DNA from: Maliibacterium massiliense
GTDB taxonomy: Bacteria; Bacillota; Clostridia; Christensenellales; Maliibacteriaceae
DNA length: 64,000 nt
Assembly: GCF_900604345.1 (NCBI RefSeq)
Contig: NZ_LR026983.1
Coordinates: 620,001-684,000 of the forward strand
Direction: 5' to 3'
Shown: in pieces, positions 52,064 through 60,754 of the stretch
How the letters are laid out: each line of letters opens with the position of its first letter
How positions within the stretch are numbered: position 1 is the first letter of the stretch
The notes under the pieces: generated by a model
Databases searched by the model: none
What the model saw: the letters and a program-made list of their open reading frames with translations, nothing else
Told to the model about the DNA's origin: nothing
Program-made: the position numbers and the translations under genes

Positions 52064-52789
52064 CTATACACCGCCGCCGATGTCTTTGCCGCTGTTTGTG
52101 GTGTAGCGCCACACGATGCGGTCGCCCTCCTGGACGATCTGCGCGCCGCAGCTCTTTTGCACGTACGCGCCGTTGACGCTATACATCCAGCCGCTCTGGC
52201 CGCCTGCATCGCCCTCGCTGATGCCGCCGATGCCCGTGACGTAAACGCGGCTGCCGCTACCCTGCTTGGCTACGGAAATGCTGCCCGCGGCCGCCCGCAG
52301 TGCATCGTAGACGCTGCTACCCTTGGGCAGTTCCACCCGCGTGGCGCCCAGCAGCGCGTTATTCTTGCACAGGCCCGCCTTGGCCGCAGCTGTGGTATCG
52401 ATGGCAACGCTGCACGATACGGTCTGCTTCTCTGGCGTGGGCGTCGGGGCCGGCGTGGGCACGGGGGTAGCTGCCGGCGTGGGCGCCGCGCTTGCAGCAG
52501 GCGCGCTGTTTGACGGCGCCTGGGCGGCGCTGCGCGCGGGCGTGACCTTGGCCCCCTGCCCCGCGCTGGAGGGTGCGGGCTGCGCGGAGGCCTCCGGCTG
52601 CGCTTGTGAGGCCTGCGCACTTGGCGTCTGCGCCTCTGCGGACGGCGCGCCGCGCTGCGTCACACTGGGCGCAGGCGCGGCAGATGCCTGGGGCGAAAGT
52701 GCCGGCGCGTCCGCTGCGCCGCCCGCGCAGCCGGTGAGCGCCAGCGCAAGCGCCAGCAGCAGCGCGATAAGATACTTGTGTTTTTTCAT
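52064..52789 (-). CDS. DUF4430 (transcobalamin-like) lipoprotein
   Basis: 241 residues, ATG 52789 overlapping the upstream stop by 4 bases (ATGA). Lipobox LTGC at residues 18-21, then a long Ala/Pro/Ser-rich linker (about 25-120), then a DUF4430 domain: SVYDALRAAAG...YVTGIGGISEGDAGGQSGWMYSVNGAYVQKSCGAQIVQEGDRIVWRYT. This domain is named in Pfam as transcobalamin-C like. A lipid-anchored cobalamin-binding protein that hands the vitamin to the ECF importer is the inference. Confidence 0.87.
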   Translation of the reverse strand: MKKHKYLIALLLALALALTGCAGGAADAPALSPQASAAPAPSVTQRGAPSAEAQTPSAQASQAQPEASAQPAPSSAGQGAKVTPARSAAQAPSNSAPAASAAPTPAATPVPTPAPTPTPEKQTVSCSVAIDTTAAAKAGLCKNNALLGATRVELPKGSSVYDALRAAAGSISVAKQGSGSRVYVTGIGGISEGDAGGQSGWMYSVNGAYVQKSCGAQIVQEGDRIVWRYTTNSGKDIGGGV

Positions 52790-55700
52790 ACGCTCTTGCC
52801 ACGCTTTCTATACAGAATAAATGCGACGATACCCACAGCCGAGAGCGCCAGCAGCCCGGCCAGCAGCCACACCGGCCAGAGATTGTCCCCCGTACCAGGG
52901 CTGCCCTGCGATCCCTGCTGCGCGCCGCCCTGCGGCGCGGGCTCGGTGCTGGGCGCGGGAGTTGGGACAGACGCCTGGCTGATGGTGACGGTGTAGCTTG
53001 CCTGCGACGTGCTGCCGGAGGCCGCGTCCAGCGCGCGGGCGGTGATGGTCACCGCGCCCGGCGCGAGCGCGCGCACCACGCCCTGCGCGTCCACCGTAGC
53101 GCGCGCGGGGTCGCTGCTCTGCCAAAGCAGCTGCTTGTCAGGCGCGTCCTGCGGGGTGAAGGCGGGCTGCACATCCTTCGTCTCCCCCACAGCCATGGTC
53201 ACGGCCTCTTGCGCAAACGCGATGCCCGTCACGTGGATATCGCGGCTGCCCAGCGCCACGAGATACCCCGCGTTGTTGGTATAGTAGAGCGCGCCCGAGG
53301 CATCAGCAATCAGGCTGGCTGTGGAATACTGGCGCATGCCCGCCGCGGGGGTGTAGAGGGTCTCCACCCTGGGCGTGGTGTTGTGCGCGCTGTCCTCCAC
53401 GCGCACCACACTGCCCGAGGCCTCGTTGAGCGCCACATAGAGGTATACCTTCTGATCGTTTTCGTCCGTGGCGTAGGCTGTAGAGAGCAGCGGGGCGGAC
53501 TGGGTGATGCCCCCAAGGTCGACGCGGTAGATCTCCGCAAGGGTGTCCGCGTCCAGCACATGGAACGCGCCGTCGCTCATCACGCTGCCGGTGCTTGCGT
53601 ACACCCGGCCGTTGTATACCACCGGCGTGCTGGTGGACTCGCTCTCGTCCGCCATCTGGCGCGAGCGCAGGCTGGTCCTGTCAAAGGTGCCGTCCGCGTT
53701 GACTTTGACGCTGTGTAGCGCGCCGTCCTTGGTGGTGAAGTACGCGCGAGAGCGCTGCACGTCAAAGGCAGTGGCGCAGCGGATGTCGCTGCCCACGTCG
53801 ATGGCGTCAATCACCGCATCGTCCACAAGCGCGTGGGAGATCAGCTTGCCCTCGTCGCTGCCAAAGAGCAGCGCGCCGCCCGCCACCGCGCCGCCGCTCC
53901 AGTAGAAGCCCTTGCGCGCGCCGCCTGCGCGGTACTGCCATACGTAGGGGTTCTCCTCCATGGCATGGAGGGCGTCTGCATCCTCGGCCTTGATGCAGAA
54001 GAACACGCCGTCCAAACTGGTGTAGGCCGTGCCTGCAAAGGTGCCGGCGTAGACGTAGCCCTCGTGGTAGAGGATGGAGGTGTTGATCTGGTGCCCCGCC
54101 TGCGCCGGGCTGATCCACAGCGGCGCGAGCGTGGCGGCGTTAAACGCCTGGATGCGCCCGTCCGATACGGGTACAAAGATCATGCCGCCGCCGTAGGCGA
54201 TGTTGGCAAAGTAACCGATATCGCTGGCCAGCGTCGCGCGGCTCAGCTGCGCGCCCTGCTTATCCAGCTTGTAGAGCTGGTTACCTGCGGCGATATAGAG
54301 GGCGTCGTCCACCAGTATGGGCGCGCCGATCGCGCTGGTGGCCTCCGGCTGGTAGGCCTGGCCCAACTTGGTCGCCCACAGCAGCTCGGTCTCCGCCGCG
54401 CTGCGCGCAGTGGCGGCGCCTGTCAGGCCCATGTTCTGCGCGTTGCCGCGCAGCGAGGGCCAGCTGGCCGCATAGTCGGGCAGGCCGCCGTAGCGGTGCA
54501 TGCGCAGGGTGTAGGTGCGCGACGCGCCCCCCACCGAGACGCGCAGCTGCACCTGATGGCTTTCTTGCCCCATGCTGAGCATAAAGTTATTGGTCTGGCC
54601 CACCCGGCTGGCCCCCACGGCGTCGATGACGGCGCTATCCTCCGCCGCTTTGGGCGTGAGGATCACCGTGGAGGTGCCATCCGGCACATACACGTCGTAA
54701 TCCAGCGTGTCCGGCGCAAAGCTGATGCCGCTTTCCGCATAGCCGATGTCCCGCAGTGCCGTCGAGTAGGCGGGCACCGCCACCTTAAAGTGCTTCTGCT
54801 GGGATTGACCGTTTAAGCTGATGGTGGCGGTGAGCGTCGCCTCGCCGTCGGGCTGTCCCACGGCGGGGCGATGCACCGTGCCGTCCGCCGCGATGAGCGC
54901 AGCGTTGCTGCTCTGCCAGGTGATGCTTGTCGCCCCTGAGGCCCCATGCGCGGGCAGCGTCAGATTCTCTTTGGCGGTTGCCGCAAGCAGCAGGCTGTCC
55001 GCGTCCGCCGCGACGAACGCCGCCTCATGCCCCGCTGTCGTGGTATACACTTTGACGTTTGCGTAGGGGCGGCTGATATCGATAAAATCCGGCGTGCCAT
55101 ACTGCCGGCGAATGGCGGAAATCTGGATGCCCGCCGCGTCCGTGGGTGCGTCCAGCGTCAAAGCCGCCTGGCCCGAGGCATCCGTGGCGGAGAACGTCTC
55201 CGTATCGGCGCTGCCAAGCGCGTCCGCCCGGGTGATCTGCGCGCCCGCAATGGGGCTGGAGACGCTTTGCGCAGGGTACGCGTAGCCGTTGCGCCCCAGC
55301 AGCGTCACGGTGATGGGCTGGCCTACCAACCCCACGTACGTCTCGCTTGCAAAGTGGGTGTAGTAGGGCGGCGCCGCGGGATAGGCGCTCCCCACTGAAA
55401 AGATCGCCACACGGTCCCCCGTCTGCAGCTGCTGGCTGCCGACGCCCAAATCGGCGAACGCGTCATTGACGGTGAACATCAGCGCCACGTTGTTCGCGTT
55501 GTTGCTCACCAAGCCTGTGTAGCCCCCGTTTGCAAAGCCCAAGCCGGGCAAAATCGCGTTGAGGTAGGCGCCCCACTGCCCCTGGCTTGCATCAATACAG
55601 TCGCCCATGGTATCGGTCGACGCATAACCCGCATCAAGCATGTACTGCGCCAGCGCATGCAGCGGCGTCACGTAGCCCGGGTCCGTTAGGCCCGCAAGGC

Positions 55701-55887
55701 CGTAGTCCGCAAACGTCTTGCCCGCAGGCACCGTCACGGACGTGGGCGCGGCAACGGTGGTCGCGTCCAGCTCCACGCGCAGCGTCACCGTCACATCGCC
55801 GGGCGCTGCAAACGCCCCCGGCGCAGACAGCGTCAGCAGCAGCAGCGTGCTTAACAGCAGCGCGCAAAATTTGCCCATGGTTTTCAT
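52786..55887 (-). CDS. Large wall-anchored DUF4430, Ig and beta-propeller protein
   Basis: 1033 residues, ATG 55887 after GGGGAGGATGAACCAAC. Signal peptide (1-27); DUF4430-like region near 75-170 (GQWGAYLNAILPGLGFANGGYTGLVSN); a beta domain about 190-270; a bacterial Ig-like domain with WQSSNAALIAADGTV (about 290-370); a cadherin-like domain near 375-455; a PQQ-type beta-propeller about 460-850 (WPSLRGNAQNMGLTG start); a BIG2 domain about 870-950 (SSDPARATVDAQGVVRALAPG). The end is a Pro/Gln linker, a sortase-like SPGTGD, a hydrophobic span and RKRGKSV. First gene after the cobalamin riboswitch, probably a surface receptor for the vitamin. Confidence 0.85.
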   Translation of the reverse strand: MKTMGKFCALLLSTLLLLTLSAPGAFAAPGDVTVTLRVELDATTVAAPTSVTVPAGKTFADYGLAGLTDPGYVTPLHALAQYMLDAGYASTDTMGDCIDASQGQWGAYLNAILPGLGFANGGYTGLVSNNANNVALMFTVNDAFADLGVGSQQLQTGDRVAIFSVGSAYPAAPPYYTHFASETYVGLVGQPITVTLLGRNGYAYPAQSVSSPIAGAQITRADALGSADTETFSATDASGQAALTLDAPTDAAGIQISAIRRQYGTPDFIDISRPYANVKVYTTTAGHEAAFVAADADSLLLAATAKENLTLPAHGASGATSITWQSSNAALIAADGTVHRPAVGQPDGEATLTATISLNGQSQQKHFKVAVPAYSTALRDIGYAESGISFAPDTLDYDVYVPDGTSTVILTPKAAEDSAVIDAVGASRVGQTNNFMLSMGQESHQVQLRVSVGGASRTYTLRMHRYGGLPDYAASWPSLRGNAQNMGLTGAATARSAAETELLWATKLGQAYQPEATSAIGAPILVDDALYIAAGNQLYKLDKQGAQLSRATLASDIGYFANIAYGGGMIFVPVSDGRIQAFNAATLAPLWISPAQAGHQINTSILYHEGYVYAGTFAGTAYTSLDGVFFCIKAEDADALHAMEENPYVWQYRAGGARKGFYWSGGAVAGGALLFGSDEGKLISHALVDDAVIDAIDVGSDIRCATAFDVQRSRAYFTTKDGALHSVKVNADGTFDRTSLRSRQMADESESTSTPVVYNGRVYASTGSVMSDGAFHVLDADTLAEIYRVDLGGITQSAPLLSTAYATDENDQKVYLYVALNEASGSVVRVEDSAHNTTPRVETLYTPAAGMRQYSTASLIADASGALYYTNNAGYLVALGSRDIHVTGIAFAQEAVTMAVGETKDVQPAFTPQDAPDKQLLWQSSDPARATVDAQGVVRALAPGAVTITARALDAASGSTSQASYTVTISQASVPTPAPSTEPAPQGGAQQGSQGSPGTGDNLWPVWLLAGLLALSAVGIVAFILYRKRGKSV

Positions 55888-55954
55888 GTTGGTTCATCCT
55901 CCCCTTTGTCCGTGCAAGAAAAAGGCAAGCATCATGTCCCACCATGTCTCTGGC

Positions 55955-55993
55955 AAAAAAACACCCCCAGCTCGATGTTCCGAAGCGGGGGGT
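55955..55993 (-). terminator. Riboswitch-controlled terminator
   Basis: On the minus strand, ACCCCC plus GCTTCG pairs with CGAGC plus GGGGGT and is followed by U7 (AAAAAAACACCCCC on plus at 55955-55968). It lies between the cobalamin aptamer and the first gene, as in transcriptional off-switches. Confidence 0.8.
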
Positions 55994-56044
55994 AAGCACA
56001 AAAGACGAACCCTCTTTCCCTCCGAAAGATTGTTTCATGGCGGT

Positions 56045-56212
56045 CATTGGGCAGGTCTTCCGGCTCAGGGATCATACGGAGCAAACGCAGCGAACCTTCC
56101 CAGTTGCAATGGCAACCAGTGGCCGCGCCCGCATCAGCGGACGGCTTTGCTGCGCCTCCTCTCCCATCACGGCAGCGGGGGCTGCGCTGGTCTCGCACCA
56201 GCTTCCCTATTC
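56045..56212 (-). promoter_or_regulatory. Cobalamin riboswitch
   Basis: Read on the minus strand: AGGGAAGCTGGTGCGAGACCAG, then GCAGCCCCCGCTGCCGTGAT, then GGCCACTGG (the hallmark GCCACTG of the B12 box), ACTGGGAAGG, and finally AGCCGGAAGACCTGCC. These are the conserved blocks of the cobalamin (class I) aptamer in the right order. Together with the terminator at 55955 it should stop transcription of the operon when adenosylcobalamin is plentiful. Confidence 0.93.
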
Positions 56213-56267
56213 TTCCCCGTATTGCGGGGAAACCCAACGCACAATGCGTTATGCAGTTGATAATTGT

Positions 56268-56297
56268 ATAGTAGCACAGAACCAAAGCCGTGTGCAA
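56268..56297 (-). promoter_or_regulatory. Candidate promoter of the cobalamin operon
   Basis: On the minus strand, TTGCAC (56297-56292), 18 bases, TACTAT (56273-56268). It begins transcription about 50 bases before the aptamer. Confidence 0.6.
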
Positions 56298-56421
56298 GGA
56301 CCGTGCGGCTTTTCTGCATCGCGCGCCACGAAACTCCGCCCATTGCCGCTACCAGGGGCTCCGTGTTTTTCGCCGCATGCATCAGCGGGAAAAAACCTGC
56401 GCATTTTCCTGCAAACAAGGC

Positions 56422-56450
56422 TTGCTTTTTACGCCATGTTTCTTTATAAT
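56422..56450 (+). promoter_or_regulatory. tRNA-Thr promoter
   Basis: TTGCTT (56422-56427), 17 bases, TATAAT (56445-56450). Confidence 0.8.
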
Positions 56451-56486
56451 ATGGATGTTGTCGCCTCATGCGGCCGGCGATGTGAT

Positions 56487-56559
<73 letters not shown>

Positions 56560-56562
<3 letters not shown>

Positions 56563-56940
56563 GCGGCAAGTTGCCGCTCCCAAATTCGCAAACTACTTTG
56601 GCGGTTTGCGAATTTTTTATTGCCCGCAACAGGGTATCCATATCGTCAGGCCCAGCCAGCGGACGGTGTCCGCACCCAAGTTCGCAAACTGCTTTGGCGG
56701 TTTGTGAACTTTTTTATTGCCCGAAATAGGGTATCCATATCGTCAAACCTTGCCAGCGGTAAGTTGTCGCCTCCAAAGTCGCATCTTCTATAGGAGGATG
56801 CGATTTTTCATTGCCCGAAACAAAGCGTCCATATCCTCAAGCCCAGCCAGTGGACAGTGCCTACACCCAAAGTCGCATCTTCCATTGCTGGGAAGCGATT
56901 TGGGGTTGCCCGCAATAGGCCGTCCACCAGCAGCACTCTA
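56560..56940 (+). repeat. Four imperfect ~96-base tandem repeats with terminator-like hairpins
   Basis: Units start near 56560, 56655, 56751 and 56846. Each has a CCAGCGG-type opening, a hairpin, TTTTT-ATTGCCCG, and a tail like GGGTATCCATATCGTCA. Unit 1 pairs TTCGCAAAC with GTTTGCGAA, unit 2 GTTCGCAAAC with GTTTGTGAAC, unit 3 TCGCATC with GATGCGA, and unit 4 is degenerate. Stem sequences change together while the frame of the unit stays, as in structured RNA. The first hairpin can terminate the tRNA transcript. The remaining 56941-57068 shows nothing else. Confidence 0.8.
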
Positions 56941-57068
56941 TCTGGCGGCGCGGCGCCAAAAGCTACAAACAAAATACTTTTGTTGGTTGTGATTTATGAC
57001 AAAAACCTGGATAAAAGCTCTCTCCCCATCTCTGGCGCATCTTTTTTGCGCGCACGCGCGATTTTCCC

Positions 57069-57102
57069 TTGACGGCCCATACTGTAATACATATAATTAC
57101 AG
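57069..57102 (+). promoter_or_regulatory. Promoter and dyad of the Rrf2 redox operon
   Basis: TTGACG (57069-57074), 17 bases, TATAAT (57092-57097). CTGTAAT (57082-57088) and ATTACAG (57096-57102) are perfect complements covering the -10, a likely operator for the Rrf2 protein encoded next. Confidence 0.88.
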
Positions 57103-57169
57103 ATAAGGATGGACGCATCCTCACTCTTTGAAACAAAAGAGCGATCCATATATGGAGGCAAACCAGTTT

Positions 57170-57640
57170 ATGACGAGTGAATTCAGCATCGCGCTGCACG
57201 CGCTTGCCTATCTTGCCAAGCACCCTGCGGCATGTGTCAGCAGCCAGCAGCTGGCAGAGAACGTGTGCACCAACCCCGCCCGCATCCGCAAGGTGATGGC
57301 CGCGCTGAAAAAGGCGGATTTGATCACCACCAAGGAGGGCATTGGCGGCGGTTACCGCATCGGCAGGGCCGCCGGGGATATCACGCTGGACGCGCTGCCC
57401 CAGGCGCTTGGCATGCCCATTGTGCCCGCGCCCGCGCACACGGGGGATGTGGACTGTGACTGCATGATCGCCTCGGGCATGGGCGCGGTGATGGACGATC
57501 TCTGCGTGCAGCTTGACCAGAGCTGCCGCGCGTGCCTGGCGCGCATGACGCTGGCCGATATCATAGACACGCTCGCCGCCCACAGGGCCGCGCTGCAAAC
57601 CGACGACGCAGGAAATGAGGTTATCTATCATGAAGGATAA
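57170..57640 (+). CDS. Rrf2 family transcriptional regulator
   Basis: 156 residues from the ATG at 57170; GGAGG at 57154-57158 lies 11 bases before it, which rules out the ATG at 57152. Helix-turn-helix: MTSEFSIALHALAYLAKHPAACVSSQQLAENVCTNPARIRKVMAALKKADLITTKEGIGGGYRIGRAAGDITLDAL. The tail holds five cysteines (VDCDCMIA..DDLCVQLDQSCRACLARM), which could bind an Fe-S cluster or sense oxidants. A promoter dyad upstream suggests autoregulation of the redox operon it begins. Confidence 0.9.
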   Translation: MTSEFSIALHALAYLAKHPAACVSSQQLAENVCTNPARIRKVMAALKKADLITTKEGIGGGYRIGRAAGDITLDALPQALGMPIVPAPAHTGDVDCDCMIASGMGAVMDDLCVQLDQSCRACLARMTLADIIDTLAAHRAALQTDDAGNEVIYHEG

Positions 57641-58250
57641 AAAGGACTTTGCCCGCAAAAAGAATATAGCGGTTGCGCTGGCACTGCTCTGCGCGCTGCT
57701 GCTGGCCGCCTGCGCGCCCAAAGACAAAGGCGCGCCCACACAGAGCCCCCCTGCCCAAAGCGGCGCCGCCTCGCAGGCGCCAGCGGGCACAGCCGAGGCA
57801 TTTGGCAGCTTTACCAGTGTCGACCTTGCGGGCCAGAACGTCTCAGACGCGCTCTTTTCCCAGCACGAGCTGACCATGGTCAACGTGTGGGCCACCTTCT
57901 GCGGCCCCTGCCTGCGCGAGATGCCCGACCTAGGCGAGCTCTACAATGAAAACCAGGCCAAGGATGTCAACATCGTGGGCATTGTGCTGGACGTGCTCAA
58001 AAGCGACGGCTCCCTCGATGAGGATCAGGTGACGCTCGCCACACAGATCGCTTCGCAGACCGGTGCCTCCTACACCCACATCCTGCCCTCGGCAGACCTG
58101 ATCCGCGGTCGCCTGCAGGAGGCAAGCGCCGTGCCCACCACCTTTTTTGTGGACCGCCAGGGCAACCTTGTGGGCGAGCGCATGGTAGGTTCGCGCAGCA
58201 AGGCTGCCTGGCAGAAAATTATCGACGAGCGCCTGGCGCTGGCCCAGTGA
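57630..58250 (+). CDS. TlpA/ResA-type thioredoxin-like lipoprotein
   Basis: 206 residues, ATG 57630 overlapping the Rrf2 end by 11 bases. Lipid signal LAAC near residues 25-28, then a redoxin fold with TMVNVWATFCGPCLREMPDLGEL (CxxC active site of TlpA type) and AVPTTFFVDRQGNLVGE. It should act outside the membrane as a dithiol reductant or disulfide catalyst. The downstream CXXC peptide and NapH-like iron-sulfur protein suggest an electron-relay unit delivering reducing power outward. Confidence 0.92.
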   Translation: MKDKKDFARKKNIAVALALLCALLLAACAPKDKGAPTQSPPAQSGAASQAPAGTAEAFGSFTSVDLAGQNVSDALFSQHELTMVNVWATFCGPCLREMPDLGELYNENQAKDVNIVGIVLDVLKSDGSLDEDQVTLATQIASQTGASYTHILPSADLIRGRLQEASAVPTTFFVDRQGNLVGERMVGSRSKAAWQKIIDERLALAQ

Positions 58251-58283
58251 CAGCGCGCTGGCTGCAAGGGGAGGGTCTTGGCC

Positions 58284-58433
58284 ATGGCAAAGCGGCATCA
58301 TCGTCTGGCGGTGACGCTGGCGGTGCTTTTGTGCGGCGTCGCGCTTGTGTGCATCGGCATCTATCGCGATGAGGTGAGCATCGTGCTGCGCAAGGCAGTC
58401 AACATATGTTTGGAGTGTATTGGCATTGGGTAA
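58284..58433 (+). CDS. CD1871A-family CXXC peptide
   Basis: 49 residues, ATG 58284 after GGGGAGGGTCTTGGCC. A single membrane span (LAVTLAVLLCGVALVCIGIY) is followed by RDEVSIVLRKAVNICLECIGIG, whose end KAVNICLECIGIG is the family signature with a CxxC. Members occur next to NapH/redox genes in Clostridia, with no settled role; a small thiol-linked partner of the neighbours is plausible. Its last codons overlap the next gene's start. Confidence 0.87.
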   Translation: MAKRHHRLAVTLAVLLCGVALVCIGIYRDEVSIVLRKAVNICLECIGIG

Positions 58434-59313
58434 GTGGTTTAATCGCCTCAGGGCGAACGCGCGCCTGGGTGTGCAGATTGCCTTCACCGCGCTGAGCAAC
58501 GGTTACGTGCAGGGCTTTGCCCGGGGCGAAATTTACACCGGCCCCAGCAAGGCGGTGTGCCTGCCCGGGCTCAACTGCTATTCCTGCCCGGGCGCGCTGG
58601 GCGCCTGCCCGCTGGGCTCCCTGCAGGCCGTGCTGGGCAGCCGCGGGCACTGGTTCGCCTTTTACGTGGTGGGCTTTTTGATGATCGTAGGGGCGCTGGT
58701 GGGCCGCTTCGTCTGCGGCTGGCTCTGCCCCTTCGGGCTGGTGCAGGACCTGCTGCATAAAATCCCTTTCCCCAAAAAACTGCGGCGTCTGCCCGGAGAA
58801 AACGTCCTGCGCAGCCTCAAATATATTTTGCTCATCGGCTTTGTGATCCTGCTTCCCCTCTTTGCGGTGGACGCCTTCGGCCAGGGGCAGCCGTGGTTCT
58901 GCAAATACGTCTGCCCGTCGGGCACGCTGCTGGGCGGAGTGCCGTTGCTGAGCGCAAACGAGGGGCTGCGCGCCGCCGCGGGATGGCTCTTCGCTTGGAA
59001 GGGCGCGCTGCTGGCCGTGCTGCTTGTGCTCTCCATCCTCCTCTACCGCCCGTTCTGCCGCTACCTGTGCCCGCTGGGCGTCATCTACGGCTTTTTTAAC
59101 AAGATCGCGCTGCTGCGCTACCGCGTGGACGCGGAAAAATGCACTGCCTGCGGGGTGTGCCAGCGTACCTGCCCCATGGATATCCCCACGTACAAGACGC
59201 CCAACAGCGCCGCGTGCATACGCTGCGGCGCGTGCGTCAAGGCGTGCCCGCACCGCGCCATCGGCACCACGCTTGGGCGCAGAGAAGCGCCCGCAGCGCA
59301 AAAGCGCGTCTGA
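58420..59313 (+). CDS. NapH-like membrane iron-sulfur protein
   Basis: 297 residues if started at the TTG at 58420 (GGAG just upstream); a TTG at 58426 is possible. Four or five spans with cysteine clusters: CLPGLNCYSCPGALGACPLGSLQ, CGWLCPFGL, CRYLCPLGV, and a C-terminal pair of 4Fe-4S ferredoxin sites CTACGVCQRTCPMDIP and CIRCGACVKACPHRAI. NapH/CcoG-like proteins pass electrons from the quinone pool or ferredoxin across the membrane. With the TlpA-type lipoprotein in the same operon it may feed an extracytoplasmic thiol pathway. Confidence 0.9.
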   Translation: MALGKWFNRLRANARLGVQIAFTALSNGYVQGFARGEIYTGPSKAVCLPGLNCYSCPGALGACPLGSLQAVLGSRGHWFAFYVVGFLMIVGALVGRFVCGWLCPFGLVQDLLHKIPFPKKLRRLPGENVLRSLKYILLIGFVILLPLFAVDAFGQGQPWFCKYVCPSGTLLGGVPLLSANEGLRAAAGWLFAWKGALLAVLLVLSILLYRPFCRYLCPLGVIYGFFNKIALLRYRVDAEKCTACGVCQRTCPMDIPTYKTPNSAACIRCGACVKACPHRAIGTTLGRREAPAAQKRV

Positions 59314-59319
59314 CAGGCG

Positions 59320-59355
59320 AAAAAACGCCCCGGTCGATCGACCGGGGCGTTTTTA
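59320..59355. terminator. Bidirectional palindromic terminator
   Basis: AAAAACGCCCCGGTCGA (59321-59337) and its exact complement (59338-59354) form a near-loopless 17-base arm with A/T ends. It serves the redox operon and the amidohydrolase gene. Confidence 0.93.
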
Positions 59356-59362
59356 ATGCGCG

Positions 59363-60541
59363 TCATTGGTTCTCAACCGGCTCCACCTCGTCGCCAAAGC
59401 GGTACACCACGCGGCCGTTGATGATGGTGTAGCGCGTTTGGGTAAACACCTCCATGGGGTTGCCGTCAAAGATCGCGATGTCCGCGTCCTTGCCCGGCGC
59501 GATGCTGCCCACCCGATGGGCGACGTTGCAGATTTCCGCTGCGTTGATGGTGATGGCGCGCAGGCCCTCCTCCACGCCCAGCCCTTCGCGCGCGGCCAGG
59601 CCCGCGCAGATGGGCAGGTACTGGATCAGGGAGACGGGGTGATCTGTAGTGATCGCCACCTTGACACCCGCTTTGTGCAGGATGCCCGCGGTTTTAAAGT
59701 CCATGTACTGAATCTCAATCTTGTTGCGCGATGCGATGGAGGGCCCCACGATGGCGGGGAAGCCGGAGGCCTTGACGTCATCGGCGATCAGATGCCCCTC
59801 GGTACAGTGGTCCAGGGTCATGCGCAGGCCGAACTCCTTGGCGATGCGCACTGCGGTGAGGATGTCGTCCGCGCGGTGCACGTGCGCCTTGAGGGGCATT
59901 TCCCCGCGCAGCACGGGCAACCAGGGCTCCAGGCGGAAATCCGTTTCAAAGTCCGCGCCCCCCTTCTGCTTCTGTTTGGCGTACTGGCGCGCGTGCGTCA
60001 GCTCCTCGCGCAGCATGCCCGCAATCGCCATGCGCGTGGCGGGCATCATGTTCTGGCCGCCGTAATTGCCCTTGGGGTTTTCACCGAAGGCCACCTTCAT
60101 CGCCGCGGGCGCCAGCACGATCATATCGCGGATGTTGCGCGCGTCCGTCTTGATAAAGGCGAACTGCCCGCCCACCACATTGGCGCTGCCCGGGCCCACC
60201 ATCACGGAGGTAATCCCCGCGCGCACCGCGTTGTGAAAGGCCGCGTCCATGGGGTTGATCGCGTCGATGGCGCGCAGATAAGGGGTCACGGGCGTGGTTA
60301 CCTCGTTGCAGTCGTTGCCCTCCATACCCTTCTTTTCCTCGGAGATGCCAATGTGGCAGTGCGCCTCGATGATGCCCGGCATCACCCACAGGCCGCGGGC
60401 GTCGATCGTCTCCACCTGCTCGGCGGGTGCCGATACGTGCCGGTCTACCGCCACAATTTTTCCATCTTTTACAAGGACGCTTCCTTGCTCCAGGAGTTCG
60501 CCTTCCATCGTAAGGATGCGTCCGTTTTCAATCAGCAGCAT
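59363..60541 (-). CDS. Amidohydrolase family protein
   Basis: 392 residues, ATG 60541 after AAAGGACGGTATGT. Composite TIM-barrel amidohydrolase: DARGLWVMPGIIEAHCHIG holds the metal-binding HxH, LKAHVHRADDILTAVRIAKEFG and LDHCTEGHLIADDV give further histidines, ITTDHPV the catalytic aspartate, and IAPGKDADIAIFDGNPME the closing barrel strand. Nearest branch is the imidazolonepropionase/dihydroorotase-like hydrolases of unspecified substrate. No hutI context exists here. Single gene. Confidence 0.87.
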   Translation of the reverse strand: MLLIENGRILTMEGELLEQGSVLVKDGKIVAVDRHVSAPAEQVETIDARGLWVMPGIIEAHCHIGISEEKKGMEGNDCNEVTTPVTPYLRAIDAINPMDAAFHNAVRAGITSVMVGPGSANVVGGQFAFIKTDARNIRDMIVLAPAAMKVAFGENPKGNYGGQNMMPATRMAIAGMLREELTHARQYAKQKQKGGADFETDFRLEPWLPVLRGEMPLKAHVHRADDILTAVRIAKEFGLRMTLDHCTEGHLIADDVKASGFPAIVGPSIASRNKIEIQYMDFKTAGILHKAGVKVAITTDHPVSLIQYLPICAGLAAREGLGVEEGLRAITINAAEICNVAHRVGSIAPGKDADIAIFDGNPMEVFTQTRYTIINGRVVYRFGDEVEPVENQ

Positions 60542-60754
60542 ACATACCGTCCTTTCTATTGCACGCTTTCCACTTTATTGTGCATGCGTTATGCGCGATT
60601 ATACACGCATGTAAATTTTGCAAGCAGCCCGCAAAAAATCGCTGTATCCCTTGCGCGCCAGCACTTTGCGCAGATCTCCTCGTTTCGGATAAAACCGCTT
60701 TGGGTGCAGATACTAAGCGCGTAATCCCCAATGCGAAAGGAGGTGCAGTGGCAC

